From assembly GCA_038231495.1 (NCBI GenBank), contig JBBRLG010000475.1, positions 1-5,853 of the forward strand: a DNA stretch of 5,853 nt. The letters are read 5' to 3'. The DNA comes from JBBRLG01 sp038231495 (GTDB taxonomy: Bacteria; Planctomycetota; Planctomycetia; Gemmatales; Gemmataceae). Below are positions 5,761 to 5,853 of the stretch, in pieces. The notes under the pieces were generated by a model, which did no database searches, was not told the DNA's origin, and saw nothing but the letters and a program-made list of their open reading frames with translations. Within the stretch, counting starts at the first letter, position 1. Every line of letters starts with the position of its first letter. The position numbers and the translations under genes were made by a program.

Positions 5761-5773
5761 ACCCACGGTGGGT
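5761..5773. promoter_or_regulatory. Inverted repeat ACCCAC-G-GTGGGT, possible operator upstream of the beta-helix gene
   Basis: A perfect 6-bp inverted repeat around one central base, next to an AT-rich stretch (5774-5800) that is the best candidate for the promoter area of the minus-strand beta-helix gene. I could not place convincing -35 and -10 boxes, so the operator call rests on symmetry and position only. The rest of 5595-5853 shows no gene I can support. Confidence 0.25.
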
Positions 5774-5853
5774 TAAATAAAAGTGAACAAACAACCCGAA
5801 AACATGTGCGGTTGAAACGAGTGTATGTGAGGGTGGGGATGGGCCGGACAGAG

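Noticed and set aside
5425..5766. Minus-strand open frame of 113 codons over the leader of the beta-helix gene
   Set aside because: It overlaps the LEDR leader in another frame. The ATG at 5594 has the strong ribosome binding site and its frame matches the family.

Overview
The window most resembles a chromosomal stretch of a planctomycete, probably Gemmataceae-like. This is inferred from the high GC content, an N-terminal LEDR motif in front of a glycine-rich beta-helix protein, the start of an ECF-type sigma factor, and intergenic regions full of hairpins and heptamer repeats. All convincing genes are on the minus strand, so the window reads from right to left.

Right part (3543-5853): a 683-codon gene for a secreted or surface-type right-handed beta-helix protein with about 13 rungs. 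It has a strong ribosome binding site and a good ATG at 5594. It carries an in-frame TGA (5463-5465) exactly after the N-terminal LEVLEDR motif, and the frame is otherwise uninterrupted for the remaining 639 codons. The leader upstream holds several short palindromes.

Middle (about 2700-3542): no intact gene. This 0.87-kb stretch has layered repeats: two hairpins whose arms are tandem heptamers (2844-2933 and 3416-3502), between them a 254-bp element bounded by a perfect 56-bp inverted repeat (3063-3316) with a nested 15-bp inverted repeat and 22-bp direct repeats, and a possible gene relic (2936-3049).

Left-centre (627-2760): a compact three-gene operon. In order of transcription it holds a 118-residue protein of unknown family that sits where a toxin would, an MqsA/YgiT-type zinc-finger plus HTH antitoxin/regulator, and a 384-residue ParA/MinD-like ATPase with the variant P-loop KGGVGR and a TPR-like C-terminal part. 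The first two genes overlap and the last two are 12 bp apart. A sigma70-like promoter in front of the operon has a 6-bp inverted repeat across its -35 box, which fits autoregulation by the HTH protein. The likely reading is a toxin-antitoxin-like or conflict module with an NTPase as third component. The toxin function and the role of the ATPase are inferences.

Left edge (1-626): the first 49 codons of an ECF-type sigma factor, cut by the window boundary, with a plausible promoter. The 478-bp gap before the ATPase gene contains at most one weak small ORF.
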